DNA from: Paenibacillus sp. BIC5C1
GTDB lineage: Bacteria; Bacillota; Bacilli; Paenibacillales; Paenibacillaceae
Length of the DNA stretch: 64,000 nt
Assembly: GCF_032399705.1 (NCBI RefSeq)
Contig: NZ_CP135922.1
Coordinates: forward strand, 2,852,001-2,916,000
Direction: 5' to 3'
This document shows positions 53,280-61,971 of this stretch, one piece after another. The notes under the pieces were generated by a model. That model did not search any database. It was given only the letters and a program-made list of their open reading frames with translations, and was not told the DNA's origin. Made by a program: the position numbers and the translations under genes. Position 1 is the stretch's first letter. Every line of letters begins with the position of its first letter.

Positions 53280-54836
53280 ATGAGCATATTAAATGTCGAA
53301 AAATTAAGTCATGGTTTTGGTGACCGTGCTATCTTTAACAACGTTTCTTTCCGCCTCCTGAAAGGCGAACATATTGGTCTGATCGGGGCCAATGGTGAGG
53401 GTAAATCTACCTTCATGAACATTATTACGGGTAAACTCCAGCCAGATGAAGGTAAAGTGGAGTGGTCCAAACGCATGCGTGTCGGATATTTGGATCAGCA
53501 CGCTGTGCTGAGCAAGGGGCAATCCATTCGTGATGTCCTTCGTGGTGCGTTCCAGTATTTGTTCGACATGGAACAAGAAATGAATGATATGTACGGCAAG
53601 ATGGGCGATGTAACTCCAGAGGAATTGGAACAGCTGTTGGAGGATGTAGGTACGATTCAGGATACGCTGACTAACCAGGATTTCTACATGATCGATGCCA
53701 AAGTCGACGAGACTGCACGCGGTCTGGGTCTAACCGATATCGGTCTGGACAAAGACGTTAACGACCTTAGTGGTGGACAACGTACGAAGGTATTGCTCGC
53801 CAAGCTGCTGCTTGAAAAACCGGATATTCTGCTCCTGGATGAGCCTACGAACTATCTGGATGAATTGCATATCGAATGGCTGAAACGCTATTTGCAGGAA
53901 TATGAGAATGCCTTCATTCTGATCTCGCATGATATCCCTTTCCTGAACAGTGTAATTAACTTGATCTATCATATGGAAAATCAGGATCTCACCCGTTATG
54001 TGGGCGATTATAGTCATTTCCAGGAAGTTCATGAGATGAAAAAACAGCAGCTGGAGTCGGCGTATAAGCGCCAACAACAGGAAATTGCCGATCTCAAGGA
54101 CTTTGTGGCCCGGAACAAGGCAAGTGTGGCTACGCGCAACATGGCGATGTCCAGACAGAAGAAGCTGGACAAGATGGATGTCATCGAAATTGCCAAGGAA
54201 AAACCGAAACCGCAGTTTAACTTCCGTGATGCCAGAACGTCCGGCAAGCTCATTTTCGAAACAAAAGGCCTCGTCATTGGATACAATGAGCCGTTGTCGA
54301 GACCACTGGACCTGCGCATGGAGCGTGGGCAGAAGATCGCCCTTGTGGGTGCGAACGGTATCGGTAAAACAACGCTGATGCGCAGCATTCTGGGCGAGAT
54401 TCAGGCTTTGGAAGGTACCGTTCAGCGCGGTGAACATCTGGAGATTGGATATTTCCAACAAGAGATGAAGGATGCGAACTACAATACCTGTATCGAAGAG
54501 ATCTGGCAGGAGTTCCCTTCCTATACCCAATTTGAAGTACGTGCTGCACTCGCAAAATGCGGACTGACGACCAAGCATATTGAGAGCAAGGTTGCGGTAC
54601 TGAGCGGTGGAGAGAAAGCCAAAGTGCGTCTCTGCAAACTGATTAATAACGAAACAAATCTGCTCGTACTCGATGAGCCGACGAACCATCTGGACGTTGA
54701 TGCGAAGGAAGAGTTGAAACGCGCACTCAAAGCATACAAAGGCAGCATTCTGCTGATCTCTCACGAACCTGAATTCTATCGTGATGTGGTTACGGAGACA
54801 TGGAATTGTGAGTCGTGGACAACGAAGGTATTTTAA
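53280..54836 (+). CDS. ABC-F ATPase (YbiT/YkpA-like)
   Basis: A 518-residue soluble protein with two ABC domains (1-250 and 320-518), no membrane region and a charged linker between (L-K-D-F-V-A-R-N-K near 265-300, with R-N-M-A-M-S-R-Q-K-K-L). Walker A: G-A-N-G-E-G-K-S-T near 36 and G-A-N-G-I-G-K-T-T near 357; signatures L-S-G-G-Q and L-S-G-G-E; Walker B L-L-L-D-E-P-T-N-Y and L-V-L-D-E-P-T-N-H. ABC-F proteins bind the ribosomal E site and rescue or protect translation. Its position next to no antibiotic gene suggests the housekeeping YkpA/YbiT type rather than a resistance type. Confidence 0.92.
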   Translation: MSILNVEKLSHGFGDRAIFNNVSFRLLKGEHIGLIGANGEGKSTFMNIITGKLQPDEGKVEWSKRMRVGYLDQHAVLSKGQSIRDVLRGAFQYLFDMEQEMNDMYGKMGDVTPEELEQLLEDVGTIQDTLTNQDFYMIDAKVDETARGLGLTDIGLDKDVNDLSGGQRTKVLLAKLLLEKPDILLLDEPTNYLDELHIEWLKRYLQEYENAFILISHDIPFLNSVINLIYHMENQDLTRYVGDYSHFQEVHEMKKQQLESAYKRQQQEIADLKDFVARNKASVATRNMAMSRQKKLDKMDVIEIAKEKPKPQFNFRDARTSGKLIFETKGLVIGYNEPLSRPLDLRMERGQKIALVGANGIGKTTLMRSILGEIQALEGTVQRGEHLEIGYFQQEMKDANYNTCIEEIWQEFPSYTQFEVRAALAKCGLTTKHIESKVAVLSGGEKAKVRLCKLINNETNLLVLDEPTNHLDVDAKEELKRALKAYKGSILLISHEPEFYRDVVTETWNCESWTTKVF

Positions 54837-54847
54837 CGTAATATGGG

Positions 54848-54867
54848 CGAGTTTGCGAACAAACTCG
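54848..54867. other. Small perfect hairpin
   Basis: CGAGTTT-GCGAAC-AAACTCG directly after the ABC-F gene, without a T tract; it may be part of the read-out of the next terminator. Confidence 0.35.
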
Positions 54868-54881
54868 AAAGGTGATACAAG

Positions 54882-54923
54882 GCGCGTATTTTGCTTGCAT
54901 AGCAGGCGGAATACGCGTTTTTC
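54882..54923 (+). terminator. Terminator after ABC-F gene
   Basis: CGCGTATT and AATACGCG arms with an inner TTGC/GCGG pairing and TTTTT behind. Between here and 55253 lies the leader region of the glycosidase gene. Confidence 0.75.
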
Positions 54924-55114
54924 TGCATGTTACAGTGAAAAATGTCCGAACTGAGTTAATGGTTGACAGCTTCAAATACGTAATCATATAATTCGAGAAA
55001 GCGATTACATTTATATATTATAAACCTGTTTCACGACATAGGGGCAAAGAAGACGAGGTATTCCGTTTTGGTAACATTGCACTTAGGAGAGAAGACGGGT
55101 CTTTTTTTGCCTCA

Positions 55115-55134
55115 TAATGAAACCGGTTTCATTA
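55115..55134. promoter_or_regulatory. 20-bp palindrome, LacI-type operator candidate
   Basis: TAATGAAACCGGTTTCATTA is a perfect palindrome about 120 bp before the glycosidase start. The GAAACCGGTTTC core has the central CG of LacI/GalR sites, suggesting sugar-responsive control. Confidence 0.65.
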
Positions 55135-55252
55135 AAAAAGGGAGGTGGAGCGCACTTTTTTACCGCATGCTTACTGCTGAGGACAGGCCGGATAACAACA
55201 CCGCCTTCAAGAACCATGCTTTCATCTTCCAAGTCAAAGGAGAGAATGAACA

Positions 55253-58200
55253 TTGGATAAACTCAGGAAACCCTTGATATTCATGTTATCTGCTACGTTG
55301 GTATTGTCTTCAGGACCATTGATGTTACCAAGCCATGTATATGCCGATGCAGATAGAATGCCTGCCACGTTGCTGCAAGACGATTTTTCTGACGGGGATT
55401 ACACGGCATCGCCCGTGTGGGACGTAAGCTCAGGTAGTTGGGCGGTAATGGCGGACCCGACGGATGCGTCCAACTCCACACTTTTTCAGAGCGATACTGG
55501 GGAAGGCATCATTTCAACCGGAGACGTCATGTCTGACATGACGATCTCCATGCGTCTTTACACGGGGAGCGGTCAGGGATTTCCGGGAATTTTATCGCGG
55601 TTTCAGGATAAGAACAACTTTTATTATTTTCAAATGCAGGCCCCTAACAATAAACTTGTCTTTTCCAAGCGGGTGAACGGAACAGATACGACATTGAAAT
55701 CGGTGGACTATGCGTTGGCCAAAAATACGTGGTATACGCTCAAAATGGTGCTGTCTGGTTCTTCCATTCGAGGGTACATCGCCGAAAACGGTTCGGGTCG
55801 GTTGGTATTCGATTTGGTCGATACTACATACGGGTCGGGTACAGTTGGCATTCGAAATAAGTGGCAGTCGGTACATATAGATGACGTTATCATTGCCGAG
55901 CAGCCGCCAGGGAACGATCTTCTACTCTCCAACGATGAACAGACGCCGTCTTCGGTTTCACTGCAATGGACCGAGGCAGAAGGTGCAACGAGCTATTACC
56001 TGTACCGATCCTCTACGCCTGAAAATGGGTATTCCCTGATTACCAACACCGAGTCTTTGGGTTACGTGGATGAGGGATTAAGTCCGGATATGGTGTATTA
56101 TTACAAGCTCGCCTATGAATACGGAGGGATGACCGAATCGTTATGGTCTGCGCCGCTGGAGGTTCGGACGACAGCCGTTGCTCCACAGGCTCCAGGTGAA
56201 TTGAAGGCCTTGGCACTCGATGCCACGAGCGTGAAGCTGTCCTGGCCGGCCGTGGACAAGGCGAATGGTTACCGTGTGGCTCGGGCTGAGGCTGGCAGTG
56301 ACCAGTATGATCAGGTGTATGAAGGTACGGCGCTCAGTTACACGGATCAGGGGCTTGAGCCCGGCAACAGCTACAGCTACCGCGTAACGGCCTTTAATGC
56401 TGCCGGAGAATCTGCGTTCACCGTTGCCGAGGCCACCACATACTCGATTGATTCTCCAGCAGGGTTTGCTGCTACAGTTGTAACGGATACGTCGATTTCC
56501 CTAGGGTGGAATGAACTTTCTGGATCGGATGTATCATATACGGTATCCCGTGCAACCAGTGCTGCGGGTACGTATCAGCAAGTATACAGTGGCAATGAAA
56601 GCACGTTTATTGATAGTGATCTGACGATGGGCACGGGGTATTTTTACATGATCCAGGCAACCGTCGATGGCACTGTTTCTCCGGCATCTGCTCCACTTGG
56701 CGTTGCCACCATTCGTACAAGCTTTACGCCGGGGCAGTTATGGCCGGATCAGGACGGCAAGCCGATTGATGCACACGGCGCAGGATTTTTTTACGATGAA
56801 CAGACTGAAAAGTATTATTGGTATGGCGAATACCATACGGGCGGATGGCCAGCCGTTGGTGTGTGCGTGTATTCATCCAAGGACCTGCTGAACTGGACAG
56901 ATGAAGGCATGGCATTGACGATGATTCAATCGATGGATGATTTCGACAAGAACCCGTTGATCGCCAAGTTGTATGAAGGTCGTGATGACAAAGTGGACAT
57001 TTGGGCCGATATCCGTAAAGGCCGGATTATTGAACGACCGAAGGTCATCTATAACGACAAAACGAAAAAATACGTGATGTGGGCTCACATGGACGGAGAC
57101 AAGGACCCCTACAACGACAATGCGAACTACGGTAAAGCACGGGCCGGCTACGCGATCAGTGACTCCCCGACAGGGCCTTTCGTATATCAGAAGAGTTATC
57201 GGATGGACAGAACTCCCGAAGGAGAGAAAGATTACTTCCCAAGTGACCGGGGCATGGCGCGTGACATGACGTTGTTCAAGGACGACGATGGTACCGGATA
57301 TCTGATCTACTCCAGTGAGGAAAACCTGACGCTGTATATCTCCAAACTGAATGAAGACTACAGTGACGTAACAGGGTGGCATAAGGAAGGACGAACAGAT
57401 GACAAAGGCAATCCGGTACGTGATTCCACCTATCAGGCGGAATACGGCGTCGATTATGTGCGCGTGTTCCCAGGCGGACAGCGTGAAGCGCCCGCGATGT
57501 TCAAGTATCAGGGTAAATATTATATTCTGACCTCCGGCGCGTCCGGCTGGGCCGCTAACGAAAACAAAGTGACTGTGGCGGATAACATTTTTGGTCCTTG
57601 GTCAACGATGACCAATCCGTTCGTACGCACATTGCCGAGCGACCCCGATCCAGGTAAGGCATTCGGAACGCAGGCCACTTCGGTTATTCCGGTCGATCCG
57701 GAAAAAGGAAAATTCATTTACGTGGGAGACACATGGAACGGCGGCAATTTCTCAAACGACGGGGCAAAATACGTATTCTTGCCCATTGAGTTCGGGATAG
57801 GATCAGACATTGCTATCAAGTGGTATAACAGTTGGTCGCCTGATCTGCTGAATTCGATGGGCAAGGTAGATATCACGGATCCGCTGCCGGAAGCTGTGCC
57901 GCTCGGAAAAGTACCTTCCCTGCCTAAGACGGTCAATGTGCGTGACGGAGGTACGCTTGTGTCAACCCCAGCGGTATGGACGGTCGATAACCGGGTCATG
58001 ACGGCAGAAGATTTTGCGAAACCAGGACCAATCACCCTTCAGGTAACGACACCGGAGTTCGGTAACAAAAAGCAGGCTATCCGAGTATATGTTATTCCGG
58101 AGAACGCACAGTATTTTGTGAACAGCGGTGGATACGAAACAGCTGATTATAAACTGATGGGTGCCTACATGAAAGGCACGCTCGTCAATTCGAATACGGC

Positions 58201-60460
58201 AGATCAGTTATACGCGCCGGAGGAGGGACGGACTTGGGGTTATGTCAGCACGGATGCGCTCGCTTCCGGTTCGAGCGGCGGGGATATTTTCTCGACCGTC
58301 CGTTATTTGAACGGCGGCAATGTCAGCAACTCTCCCAAAGGCAGCGATCTGACCTATACCTTCGATGTGCCGAACGGGACATACGATATATACGCCGGGT
58401 TCAACGATCCGTGGACGAATACATCGCGGAGAGCGAACTTCCTCATCAATGGCACGAATACTGGTGCAGTTACTTATACACCCGCCAGTGTCAGAACTCA
58501 CTCAGGCATTGTCGTATCTGGCAACAAGTTGGAATTAACGGTACGTAATACGGCATCACAGGACCCGCTGATCAGCTGGATTATAATTTCCAAGTCTGAT
58601 GCGGTGCCACCTGTGGACGACAGCGCCGGTCTGAATGCTGATATATCGGCTGCAACAAGTGCATCACTCCACTGGGATGCAATTCTTGGCGCAGCAAGCT
58701 ACAAGCTCTATCGCTCCGATCGTGAGAAGGGAGAGTACAGTATCGTCTACAACGGCAGTTTGCGGGAGTATACGGACAACGAACTGAGTCCCGGCACCAG
58801 TTATTATTACAAAGTGGAAGCTTTTGACGCGTCGGGGCATTCGATGCGCGGTTTGTCTTCCGCATATCATGTGCTTACGGCCCAACAGTCCGCTGCCGAT
58901 GTGGCTGCAAGCATTACGGCACTGGAGCAGCCTTCTGCAGGTGCGAAGAGACTGAAGTTACCGACCGTACCGCAAGGTTTTGCCGTGGAGATCACCTCTA
59001 GTTCGGTACCGTCCGTCATTCAAACCGATGGAACGATCATCCCGCCATCGATGGAAACGTCGGTCGCGCTGGAATTGGAGATTACTCGAACCTCTGATGA
59101 CAGCAAAGCAATGACTATACCGCTGATGGTGAAGGTACCGGCATATACGCCTTCACCAGGCGGCTCGGGCTCCGATGGTTCGGGCGATGGTACAGGAGTG
59201 AATCCGGGCGGCAATTCAAGTAGCCCTGGAGGACAGGCGGGGAGTGGTACCCCGAGTACAGAGAATTCATCACCACGACCAGAGTCGCAAAAAGACCGTG
59301 CCGTTCTCGAATTACAAGGTTTTGTTGATCAGAAAGGTGTAGTGCAGACGAAGTTGAATGCTTCAACGATTGAAGAGGCATTGAAAGTCGCTCCGGTTAG
59401 TAGGGGTCACAGGCTCGTCGAAATTCGGCAGAAATCGGTCTCAGGAGCAAATGCTTATGAATTACTCCTGCCTGTTTCTGCATTGATGGATCAAGGCGAA
59501 GTATATGTATTTAACATCGTTACGGAACTTGGAACGTTAGAACTTCCTGTCACACTTTCAAAGAAAGACTTGGCTGGATATGAGACTGTATCGGTACGAT
59601 TGATTCGAACTCAGCTGTCGCAAACAGTTGCAGATCGGCTTGGAACACAGCACGGGGTTCGATTCGAAATTGATCTGGACGGTGCTGCTTGGCCAGCAAC
59701 AAGTGAACTGACACTGCGTCTACCTTACGAAACATTGCAAAATGTACAACGGGATATGATTGTAGGGTTTGTTATAGATGCGAATCATGTGGCAACTTCG
59801 TTGCCGCAAAGTCGTTATGATCAGAATAGCAGAGAGGTCGTATTCGCTGTTACGTCTGCAGCAGGAAATTATGCTGCCGTGTCCGTGAAGCAGACGTTCA
59901 AAGATCTTGCGGATGTACAATGGGCCAAGAATGCAATGGAAGCATTGGCAGCACGAGGAGTTTTTGATGAAGGTGCGAGCCGGGACTCCCTTCAGCTGCA
60001 TCCAAAACAGGAGATGACGCGTGGTCAATACGTGCAGTGGCTGATGACCGCACTGAGCTTGAATACATTGCACGGGAACGCGTTCTCCGATGTCAACGCG
60101 GATGCTCCTTATTATAAAGCGGTAACTGCGGCTCGTGCGCTGAGCATCACTGGCGGCACCGGGGACGGGCGCTTTAAGCCTGAGGCAACTATCACCCGTC
60201 AGGAAATGATGACGCTGACCGTGAGGGCACTTGGAGCGGCTGGATTGGTCGATCCGGAATCAGCTTCGGTGGATAGCCTCGAACAGTTCCGCGATGCTTC
60301 CAAGATCCGCTCATATGCCCGCGATAGTGTAGCTATGCTTGTGAAACTGGGCATCGTCGGTGGATACAACGGAGAAGTGAAGCCTCTTGCCCAAGCGACT
60401 CGTGCCGAATCAGCAACGATGCTGTATGCGATGATGAGCAAATTGGTTTGGCCCAACTGA
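55253..60460 (+). CDS. S-layer-anchored GH43-family surface glycosidase (1735 aa)
   Basis: TTG 55253 follows AAAGGAGAG. Layout: signal peptide 1-33; a beta-sandwich region about 40-215 (LamG/DUF1080-like); three fibronectin type III repeats about 218-487; a GH43 five-bladed catalytic region about 489-860 (D-A-H-G-A-G near the start, E-R-P-K-V-I-Y, G-M-A-R-D-M-T-L-F, Q-R-E-A-P-A-M-F); a small all-beta part (865-950); a carbohydrate-binding-like domain about 953-1115; a fourth FN3 about 1125-1210; a Gly/Ser/Pro linker about 1300-1345; a spacer domain; and three SLH domains from about 1549 to the end (T-R-G-Q, T-R-Q-E, T-R-A-E). The first SLH has Gln for the usual Glu. It probably degrades an arabinan, galactan or xylan at the cell surface. 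It is transcribed alone. Confidence 0.92.
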   Translation: MDKLRKPLIFMLSATLVLSSGPLMLPSHVYADADRMPATLLQDDFSDGDYTASPVWDVSSGSWAVMADPTDASNSTLFQSDTGEGIISTGDVMSDMTISMRLYTGSGQGFPGILSRFQDKNNFYYFQMQAPNNKLVFSKRVNGTDTTLKSVDYALAKNTWYTLKMVLSGSSIRGYIAENGSGRLVFDLVDTTYGSGTVGIRNKWQSVHIDDVIIAEQPPGNDLLLSNDEQTPSSVSLQWTEAEGATSYYLYRSSTPENGYSLITNTESLGYVDEGLSPDMVYYYKLAYEYGGMTESLWSAPLEVRTTAVAPQAPGELKALALDATSVKLSWPAVDKANGYRVARAEAGSDQYDQVYEGTALSYTDQGLEPGNSYSYRVTAFNAAGESAFTVAEATTYSIDSPAGFAATVVTDTSISLGWNELSGSDVSYTVSRATSAAGTYQQVYSGNESTFIDSDLTMGTGYFYMIQATVDGTVSPASAPLGVATIRTSFTPGQLWPDQDGKPIDAHGAGFFYDEQTEKYYWYGEYHTGGWPAVGVCVYSSKDLLNWTDEGMALTMIQSMDDFDKNPLIAKLYEGRDDKVDIWADIRKGRIIERPKVIYNDKTKKYVMWAHMDGDKDPYNDNANYGKARAGYAISDSPTGPFVYQKSYRMDRTPEGEKDYFPSDRGMARDMTLFKDDDGTGYLIYSSEENLTLYISKLNEDYSDVTGWHKEGRTDDKGNPVRDSTYQAEYGVDYVRVFPGGQREAPAMFKYQGKYYILTSGASGWAANENKVTVADNIFGPWSTMTNPFVRTLPSDPDPGKAFGTQATSVIPVDPEKGKFIYVGDTWNGGNFSNDGAKYVFLPIEFGIGSDIAIKWYNSWSPDLLNSMGKVDITDPLPEAVPLGKVPSLPKTVNVRDGGTLVSTPAVWTVDNRVMTAEDFAKPGPITLQVTTPEFGNKKQAIRVYVIPENAQYFVNSGGYETADYKLMGAYMKGTLVNSNTADQLYAPEEGRTWGYVSTDALASGSSGGDIFSTVRYLNGGNVSNSPKGSDLTYTFDVPNGTYDIYAGFNDPWTNTSRRANFLINGTNTGAVTYTPASVRTHSGIVVSGNKLELTVRNTASQDPLISWIIISKSDAVPPVDDSAGLNADISAATSASLHWDAILGAASYKLYRSDREKGEYSIVYNGSLREYTDNELSPGTSYYYKVEAFDASGHSMRGLSSAYHVLTAQQSAADVAASITALEQPSAGAKRLKLPTVPQGFAVEITSSSVPSVIQTDGTIIPPSMETSVALELEITRTSDDSKAMTIPLMVKVPAYTPSPGGSGSDGSGDGTGVNPGGNSSSPGGQAGSGTPSTENSSPRPESQKDRAVLELQGFVDQKGVVQTKLNASTIEEALKVAPVSRGHRLVEIRQKSVSGANAYELLLPVSALMDQGEVYVFNIVTELGTLELPVTLSKKDLAGYETVSVRLIRTQLSQTVADRLGTQHGVRFEIDLDGAAWPATSELTLRLPYETLQNVQRDMIVGFVIDANHVATSLPQSRYDQNSREVVFAVTSAAGNYAAVSVKQTFKDLADVQWAKNAMEALAARGVFDEGASRDSLQLHPKQEMTRGQYVQWLMTALSLNTLHGNAFSDVNADAPYYKAVTAARALSITGGTGDGRFKPEATITRQEMMTLTVRALGAAGLVDPESASVDSLEQFRDASKIRSYARDSVAMLVKLGIVGGYNGEVKPLAQATRAESATMLYAMMSKLVWPN

Positions 60461-60486
60461 TTATACTCAACCATTTTAGTGTAAGA

Positions 60487-60540
60487 AGAAAAGACTTACT
60501 TCAACCTGGATTACAGGATGAAGTAAGTCTTTTTCTTTTT
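60487..60540. terminator. Terminator between glycosidase and oxidoreductase genes
   Basis: AAAAGACTTACTTCA pairs with TGAAGTAAGTCTTTT, with an inner CCTG/CAGG stem and T-rich flanks on both sides. Confidence 0.85.
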
Positions 60541-60629
60541 GCTTGTGCGCCCGGCATGGGGGATAACTGGACGGTAAAGTTGTAAAATCACTCTTAACGA
60601 GTAAGTAGCCTGCTGTCCGATTGCAGAGG

Positions 60630-61190
60630 TCACTTGTAATGTCTGCCGATTTGATACGCTTGTTCCAGCAAGCCTTCAATGTGCGTTTTGGAATCGGATA
60701 TGGTCTCATAGAGAAACTCGACTCGGGATTCCTGCAATCCTGCATAACCCGCAATCCCATTATTCAGATAATTTGAAATCATGTTGTAATAATCGTACTT
60801 ATGGAATGAAGCCTCCGTTCCTCCAGCTAGTGCAATCCAGAGTGCCTTTTTGGAGTTTGCTTTGTTCAGCAGCCCCATATTCCATACCTTGTCCAGGTAA
60901 GCCTTGAGCATGGAAGGAACGTTGTACCACCATACCGGGAAAATAAAAACAATGGCATCAGCCGCGAGCACGCGATCCAGCTCTTTGCGAATTACAGGGG
61001 CATGTTGTTTATCGGGATTTTGCCAATCTCGCTCGTCTTCTACGCTATATAACGGATCGAATCCATCATGGTACAGATCAAGGATATCAATTTCGTGGTG
61101 ATTCTCCTTCATACCTTCTATAAATCGATTCATCACAGCAAATGTTAGAGAATCCTGTCTTGGGTGAGTAACGACCAGTTTGATTTTCAT
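60630..61190 (-). CDS. Flavodoxin-like NAD(P)H oxidoreductase (MdaB/KefF type)
   Basis: A 186-residue protein with the quinone reductase fold: L-V-V-T-H-P-R-Q-D-S-L near the start, L-Y-H-D-G-F-D-P, and the F-P-V-W-W-Y-N-V-P-S-M-L-K-A-Y-L-D-K-V loop near 85-103 that binds FAD/FMN. These enzymes carry out two-electron reduction of quinones or electrophiles with NAD(P)H. The divergent HxlR regulator probably controls it. Start 61190 has AAGGATGG upstream on the minus strand. Confidence 0.9.
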   Translation of the reverse strand: MKIKLVVTHPRQDSLTFAVMNRFIEGMKENHHEIDILDLYHDGFDPLYSVEDERDWQNPDKQHAPVIRKELDRVLAADAIVFIFPVWWYNVPSMLKAYLDKVWNMGLLNKANSKKALWIALAGGTEASFHKYDYYNMISNYLNNGIAGYAGLQESRVEFLYETISDSKTHIEGLLEQAYQIGRHYK

Positions 61191-61302
61191 GTATGAGTAA
61201 CCATCCTTTTTCCTTCATTTTTTTGGTTTAACGTTCTGACCAATGTTATTATAAGTTTCATGACATCTTATTGAGAAGTACGCACCTTCGAGTGCTGTAG
61301 AT

Positions 61303-61312
61303 ACCTTAAGGT
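61303..61312. promoter_or_regulatory. Candidate HxlR operator
   Basis: ACCTTAAGGT, a 10-bp palindrome in the divergent space, extended by T on each side. Assignment to the HxlR protein is inferred from location. Confidence 0.35.
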
Positions 61313-61368
61313 TCTTCGGTTACTTTTAATAATGGACATACATAAATGAGATTTAAGGGGGATTCCCA

Positions 61369-61758
61369 GTGGAACAGGAACTGAAAAGATATGAGAGTGG
61401 TGTGCAGGCAATGCTGGAACTCGTCGGTGGAAAATGGAGGATTCTTATTTTGCATCAACTGATATCAGGTAAAAAACGAACAAGCGAACTTCGCAGAGCC
61501 ATCCCTGGCATTACTCAGAAAGTCCTTACTCAGCAGCTGCGTGATCTTGAAAAGAATGAAATCATCCATCGAATTATTCATCCCGAGATTCCGCCCAAGG
61601 TAGAGTATGAGCTGACCGAGTATGGCTTGACACTGCAGGCAATCATCGACCGCATCTGTCTGTGGGGAGAGAATCATCTGGACAGAGTGTATGGAGATAA
61701 AAACAAAGTACTGGAGAATCATTTTAGCGAATATATTCCGTTTTCGACTTCGAACTAG
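61369..61758 (+). CDS. HxlR-family transcriptional regulator
   Basis: GTG 61369 follows AAGGGGGA. The 129-residue winged helix-turn-helix has the family core L-V-G-G-K-W-R-I-L-I-L near 18-28, R-T-S-E-L-R-R-A-I-P-G-I-T-Q-K-V-L near 37-53, and the wing P-P-K-V-E-Y-E-L-T. HxlR proteins sense aldehydes, quinones or disulfide stress. A Cys near 97 (I-C-L-W) could be redox-active but is not the N-terminal Cys of YodB-type sensors. It is divergent from the flavodoxin-like reductase. Confidence 0.9.
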   Translation: MEQELKRYESGVQAMLELVGGKWRILILHQLISGKKRTSELRRAIPGITQKVLTQQLRDLEKNEIIHRIIHPEIPPKVEYELTEYGLTLQAIIDRICLWGENHLDRVYGDKNKVLENHFSEYIPFSTSN

Positions 61759-61772
61759 ACTGCTCCCAAATT

Positions 61773-61828
61773 AAAAAAACAACAAAAACCTTCCTGAATA
61801 GAAGTGGAGGGTATTTGTTGTTTTTTTG
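61773..61828 (+). terminator. Terminator after HxlR gene
   Basis: AACAACAAAAACCTTCC pairs with GGAGGGTATTTGTTGTT, followed by T residues. Confidence 0.8.
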
Positions 61829-61831
61829 TCC

Positions 61832-61852
61832 TTTATCAGTGAAACTGATAAA
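61832..61852. promoter_or_regulatory. Inverted repeat 1 before cysJ
   Basis: TTTATCAGT-GAA-ACTGATAAA: perfect nine-bp arms. No T tract follows, so it is more likely a protein site than a terminator. Confidence 0.5.
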
Positions 61853-61877
61853 TACCATAAAATCATCGAAATTGACC

Positions 61878-61898
61878 CCTACCATAGGGTATGGTAGG
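61878..61898. promoter_or_regulatory. Inverted repeat 2 before cysJ, at a -35-like box
   Basis: CCTACCATA-GGG-TATGGTAGG: perfect nine-bp arms right after TTGACC (61872-61877). A sulfur-responsive regulator such as CymR or a related Rrf2 protein is a candidate, by inference only. Confidence 0.55.
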
Positions 61899-61971
61899 TT
61901 CAAGAGAGTAGAAATTAATATGATCATTTTAGTAGGAATTAAAATTGACGTAATGCGCGAGGTGGCAAATA

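Noticed and set aside
53730..54764. 344-codon minus-strand frame opposite the ABC-F gene
   Set aside because: It is an antisense shadow of the well-supported ABC-F gene, without family resemblance.
55068..55277. Possible 69-residue leader protein before the glycosidase
   Set aside because: It has no ribosome site, no family pattern, and contains the 20-bp palindrome and the glycosidase's own ribosome site.
61759..61971. SAM (S-box) or T-box leader before cysJ
   Set aside because: The interval is too short and shows only a terminator and two simple inverted repeats, with none of the expected conserved cores.
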